A stretch of DNA of 64,000 nucleotides from Pegea sp. RAD2-039. Its lineage: Eukaryota; Chordata; Thaliacea; Salpida; Salpidae. Of the stretch, positions 59,621-64,000 are shown piece by piece. Under the pieces are notes generated by a model. It was not told the origin of the DNA. It did no database searches and saw only the letters and a program-made list of their open reading frames with translations. Each line of letters starts with the position of its first letter. Positions within the stretch are counted from its first letter, which is position 1. The stretch covers positions 248,001-312,000 of the forward strand of contig JAQGEQ010000110.1 in NCBI GenBank assembly GCA_034620365.1, in the 5' to 3' direction. The translations under genes were made by a program, and so were the position numbers.

Positions 59621-62600
59621 TTTGAGCTTCTGAAACAACTAGTTATTGGTTAAGATGTTTTAATAATGGAGCTGTTCAACAAAAGTTTATAATGGTAAAA
59701 AATAATTAAATAAATAAAGTTTGAATAATTTGTGTTCAAATCTTTCAAATATTCAACAAAATAAATAAAAAATCTACAAAATACTTTTTTATCAAACTTT
59801 TAAACCTTCTTTAAACTATTTACAAAAATCTTATTAAATATCAACAAATATTAACTTATGAAAAGAATTAAACTAGTAAATTATCATTAACTGGCTTAAT
59901 AATGCATTAAACTAATATAAATCATTTTTGAATAATTTTATCTAATAAATCTTATAAATTAACTAGTGGCTGAACTTATTTCAATTGATAAAGTTTATAT
60001 TGATTGTAAATATTATAAAATAATATTATAATTATTAAATAACATTTTAATTTTAAATATAAAATTATAATAAAATTAAACTACTTATTAAACTTAATGC
60101 AAGTATGAAAAACTGCTCAACAAATCTATAATCAGAAATTTATTTGTGTTGAAAATAGTTTTATAACAATCTGGTAACCTACAATAAAATTAAAAATCAG
60201 CAGTGTAGAGAGTTGGACATGATAAACCTTAATTACGGTACAGATAAAATGGAGTTATTATGGATTTTAAGAACATTATTTTATTATAGAAATAATACAA
60301 GTTTTTCTTATAAAGCTCACAATGTTTTCAATTTAGTTACTATAGGATATTCTAAAAAATAGTTATTGTTTATTTAATGTAGAATATTTTCAGTCAGACA
60401 CATGCTTAGGTATCATAAGCAAGAAAGTTAAAAGTGTAAACGATGTATTCTGTGTAAATAATAACTTTTAGTATATAATAGATTTTACAGCTTTTATTGC
60501 AAATACAGAAAGATGTAAATATAAATATATAAATAAAAAATGATATATCACAATCGCCACAGAGTGAGCGTTTGTGTATAAAAAATACTGCAAAGAGAAA
60601 TTTATGGACGTGATAGAAAAATAGAAAAAAATGCACAATAAGTATAAAATATAGTTGCACGACTTATCATTTGTTTAAAAAATACTCAAGTCATATTCCT
60701 TTAGTGTAATTTTTAAAAATGTGACAAAAATGCTGTAGTGATGAAGTCTAGAAAGGTCAATAATTCTGATTGATGCCATCACATGATAGGTAACATCCGG
60801 TGTATCGACATCTTTCTTTATTGTATCCATTTCACATAAAGAAAATCGATATTTTCCCAAAATATTATACATAAATTTTATAATCCTTATTAAAATAGAT
60901 AAAAATCTTATTCAAAAAAATAAAATAAATAAAAATATTACTCTATAAACTGATACATTAGATGCCTCTTGAGCAAAAATTGCCTTACTGTTATTCTTTA
61001 AAAGAGCAAAGTTAAGTTATATCATAAGCATGTTTTTTGATCAGCTGCACTTACTTAAAATTTTAATTGATCATTGGTTCGCTTTCCTTAATTTTCTGTG
61101 AAGGTTTAAAAGTGTTTAGAAAGTTACTATATTCCTGTAGAGCTTCATTGATTGGCAATTGAAGATAGTTTGAGCATTTAACCGTGAACATCTGATTTAA
61201 TTCATAAAATACGAGGCTGGGAAACTTACTTATAACAAATTCTATTAGGTGCTGCTGTCATTTTTCGTGAGACAAAGATGACTCATAAGTCATGAACGTC
61301 CTAGAAGCAGAATTGTAATTGTGACTATGTTATCCTCCTACACCATCTCTATAAGATTGTTTTGAGGTGCATGTTATCTAACATACTACTCTCATACATG
61401 CGCATTAGTTTTGATTATAGTGAAGAAATTATAATAATTATATTATAGTGATTATAGTGACTACATGCTTTCCCAATTCTTTCAGTCCGCTGCTCGGTGA
61501 CACGGCTCAGTGACCTAACAAAGTAATTTAGAAGTCAACGGATTGTAGATTTTCTTTCAGGATTTACTGTCATAGTTATTGCTTCTCTCGAAGCAATCAA
61601 AGTATAGTAGAACTATTCAGCCATAGTTAAAATATTTTCCTTATCTGATAAGTGGCGAAATAGAGTGAAATGCAGTGTTATTGATACAGTTATAGTCTCC
61701 ACGCTTAATCAAAAGAGACTTCTTATGGTCTTTGTGTCTATAATGTTAGAGAGCAAATAGCTATTATCTCTCGTAGTAAAGAAGGAGGCTCAAGTAATTT
61801 TTGAATAGAATTTAAATTGAATTAACATGCTTATACGACAGCATTTTCTTCCAATAACCAATCAACAGCAGCCTTCAACCAATAGTACCTGTAGTATACT
61901 TTTTTGTAAATATTGATGAATGTAGTTCCTTGAAAAAATCTTTATTTTGTTGCTATTCTTTTATTTTGTTTAAACAGTCAAATTTAGCAATTGATATTTT
62001 TTTATTTACTAAACAAATATTCGGTTGAGAAAAATGTAGTGACATTAGTTACTTATACCAAGATAAAATGAAGGATAGTGAAAGAAACATGGTTTTATGA
62101 TCATTTTTGTCTTTAGACATTAGTTTTTCATAGTTGCGTTGGGCGTGAGCTAATATGAGCTAATTTGTGAATAAATCTATTTTACTTTGATATTGTAACT
62201 TTTAGTCTTTCCAAATAAATAGTTAGATTTGTTTTTGTATTTAATATTTACTACAATCAAACGATTTAAAATTGTATACTTTTCTAATGAATAAGAAATT
62301 ATACTTTGATTTAAACTTTGAATACTGAATGTTAAACTTAGCGAAATCAATAATGGATTACAATTTGTTGTAGCTTTACTTGCTGTATCACACTACATGT
62401 TGTATCTGGTGATTTTATTTTATTACTGGAAAAGTTGTTGCTTTTAAGCATAAGATTAAAGATTCAATTGTAGTTTAGTCTTAAAATAATTTTAAAAAGT
62501 TATACAGTGTAATTGTTTACAATTTTTTCTTCGCTTTTTACTAATATTAAATTTTAACTAATAGATTTAAATTTATTAAGTTATTTATTTAAAATTATCT

Positions 62601-62731
62601 ATTTAACCTTTAGTAAATTTATTGATTACTAAAATTAAAGCTGTTTAAATAAGTTTTAATTAAGCTGTAATTCTAAGTCTTGAAATATTTTCGGCAGGTT
62701 GTTGGTACTTTTTCTTCTTAGTAATATTAAG
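59621..62731. other. Intergenic region between MRPL43 and POLR2I
   Basis: 3.1 kb between divergently transcribed genes. AT-rich with no supported ORF. Contains copy B of the dispersed repeat and a somewhat GC-richer stretch at 61250-61900 (with TCCGCTGCTCGGTGACACGG), which may be more of the same mobile-element debris. Confidence 0.5.
61305..61425 (+). repeat. Dispersed repeat, copy B
   Basis: Partner of 27778-27895. Corresponding words are GCAGAATTGTAATTGT, ATCTCTATAAGATTGTTTT, CTCTCATACATGCGCATTAG and TTTTGATTATAGT. Same orientation as copy A, with small indels between the blocks. Confidence 0.6.
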
Positions 62732-63734
62732 ATGAGTTCAAACAGAGGGTTTGGTTTTATTGGAATAAAGTTCTGTCAAGAATGGTAAAAGTTGTTTTAT
62801 TTTTTTTTTTAAACTTTAATTTATTTAGAAATATATCTACATGAAGTACTTACCATTTTGTTAATCCTTATGCTTTATGTTAACTCTAATTCTATTATTT
62901 ATTTTCAAAAGTTTGATATAACTTAAAAAACCATTCAAGATATAAATTGGTAATAAGTTATCTCATTATTTTATGATTATAATTTGTATTAGATAAAGAA
63001 ATAATAGGTAAATTTGTAAAGTCAATTAAACTTATCAATTCATGTTTTAGTAAGTTTTATTTTCATAAATTTATAATATATTATTTATTCTAGTTTTTTA
63101 TAAAAACTATTATAATTCTATTTATATAAAATATACCATAGCTAAAGAGTGGAAAAGAAAAATATGAAGTGTTCTTTTTTTTATTTTCCAATTTTTTCTT
63201 ATCTATTGTTTCAAAATTGTTTGCTAGTTTATGTTTTGAGTGACATTTTTATTTTATTATTAATTGAAACATTTGTATTTTTTTAGTAATAACATGCTGT
63301 ATCCAAAAGAAGATAAAATACAAAAAGTGTTGCTGTATTCTGTGAGTTATTCATTTTTAAAGCTGGTTGAAAATTGAGATAGTTACAATGAACATTTTTT
63401 ATGAATTACTTCTTTTTAGTGTCGCAATTGTGATTTTCAAACTAAGGCAGATAATCCTTGTATTTATGTCAACAAAATTGTACATGAGGTTGATGAATTG
63501 ACTCAAATCATTGCTGATGTAGCCCAGGATCCAACCTTGCCTAGAACAAAGGATAATTCTTGCCCCCTGTAAGTCATCAGCTCTCTAAGCTCTTCAGCAC
63601 TCATTTTTGCCACTAGGTGTCACCAAAAAGAAGCAGTGTTCTTTCAGTCTCAGTCAACTAGAGACGAGGAAGGGATGAGGTTGTACTTTGTTTGTACAAA
63701 CTCCTCTTGTGGTCATCGTTGGACTCAATTATGA
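62732..63734 (+). CDS. POLR2I: RNA polymerase II subunit RPB9, 4 exons
   Basis: 124 aa (human 125). The Pol II subunit that affects start-site choice, fidelity and TFIIS-dependent cleavage. Exons: 62732-62784, 63287-63341, 63420-63568, 63617-63734. Two zinc ribbons are intact. The N-terminal one is [15 protein letters not shown] (its second Cys is split across intron 1) with YSCRNCDFQ. The C-terminal one is [18 protein letters not shown] with [13 protein letters not shown]. The linker [18 protein letters not shown] is nearly identical to vertebrates. An acceptor (TTTTTCTTCTTAG) lies 10 nt before the ATG. The intron 3 acceptor is embedded in GCCACTAGGTGTCACC. A TGACGTCA lies 11 nt after the stop. 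Confidence 0.96.
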
Positions 63735-64000
63735 TTCAATTCCATGACGTCATCTGATTCTTTTTGCTTTCATTTTGTGTCTTGGTAGCAGAAAACGATA
63801 TGTTGAAAAAATGTATACTTATATTTTTTGATTAAAACGTTGTACAACTTCAAAATTTTCCTAAATTCTGAGGACCTACAAAACAGAAAAACTGGATTTT
63901 CAGCTAGAAGTAATTTTGAGTAAAGTTTAAGCAGTTAGTGAATCTCGTTAAAATAAAGAAATATATTTGGAGCAGCCAGTTTCAGAGGTTAGTTTTATGA
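63735..64000. other. POLR2I 3' region
   Basis: Contains TGACGTCA at 63745 and a poly(A) signal (AATAAA at about 63952). Nothing else is seen before the window ends. Confidence 0.55.

Overview
This 64 kb window is AT-rich metazoan nuclear DNA. The genes are conserved animal genes (alpha-catenin, LRRFIP, FAM20B, D-aspartate/D-amino-acid oxidase, GGT) with canonical GT-AG introns, most of them about 45-70 nt long. Several strong 3' splice sites sit only 5-45 nt upstream of start codons, which suggests spliced-leader trans-splicing. Together these features fit a compact invertebrate genome. An ascidian-like tunicate is my best guess, but nothing in the sequence proves it.

Layout. 1-11.7 kb (+): gamma-glutamyltransferase (12 exons), an intronless alpha-catenin and NDUFA9 (11 exons). 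12.6-14.8 kb: a small membrane/coiled-coil protein with a LINE-ORF1-like C-terminus (+), and the ribosome-biogenesis factor UTP11 (-, 7 exons). 18.1-28.3 kb (-): LRRFIP, a coiled-coil Flightless-interacting protein. One of its introns holds a same-strand acidic repeat gene or alternative first exon (24145 down to 20549) carrying a 51-bp coding minisatellite. 28.3-33.6 kb: AT-rich desert. 33.6-36.3 kb (+): intronless PSMD7/Rpn8 and GPANK1. 39.2-43.2 kb (+): two nearly identical intronless peroxisomal D-amino-acid/D-aspartate oxidase genes. 45.9-51.2 kb (+): DCP2 and VPS52, 143 nt apart. 53.5-57.1 kb (+): SURF2 and FAM20B, 224 nt apart. 57.6-59.6 kb (-): a ZDHHC24-like palmitoyltransferase and MRPL43. 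62.7-63.7 kb (+): POLR2I/RPB9.

The genes are mostly unrelated housekeeping functions (proteasome, mRNA decapping, endosome-Golgi tethering, rRNA processing, complex I, mitoribosome, Pol II), so no single pathway links them. Physical coupling, if any, is through possible operons: DCP2-VPS52, SURF2-FAM20B and perhaps MRPL43-ZDHHC.

Most unusual signals. (1) The palindrome TGACGTCA occurs 28 times by eye, about 50-fold above a base-composition expectation. It is found almost only inside gene bodies, in exons and introns alike, and never in the intergenic deserts. (2) The oxidase pair is almost identical except for one ~36-nt block at the predicted substrate-binding segment. (3) An acidic repeat ORF is embedded in LRRFIP and could splice in phase to its coiled coil. 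(4) Many introns carry minisatellites whose units resemble their own 3' splice sites. (5) FAM20B has an apparent 1-nt frameshift.

Exon boundaries were read by eye from splice signals, reading phase and remembered protein families. No database search was run.
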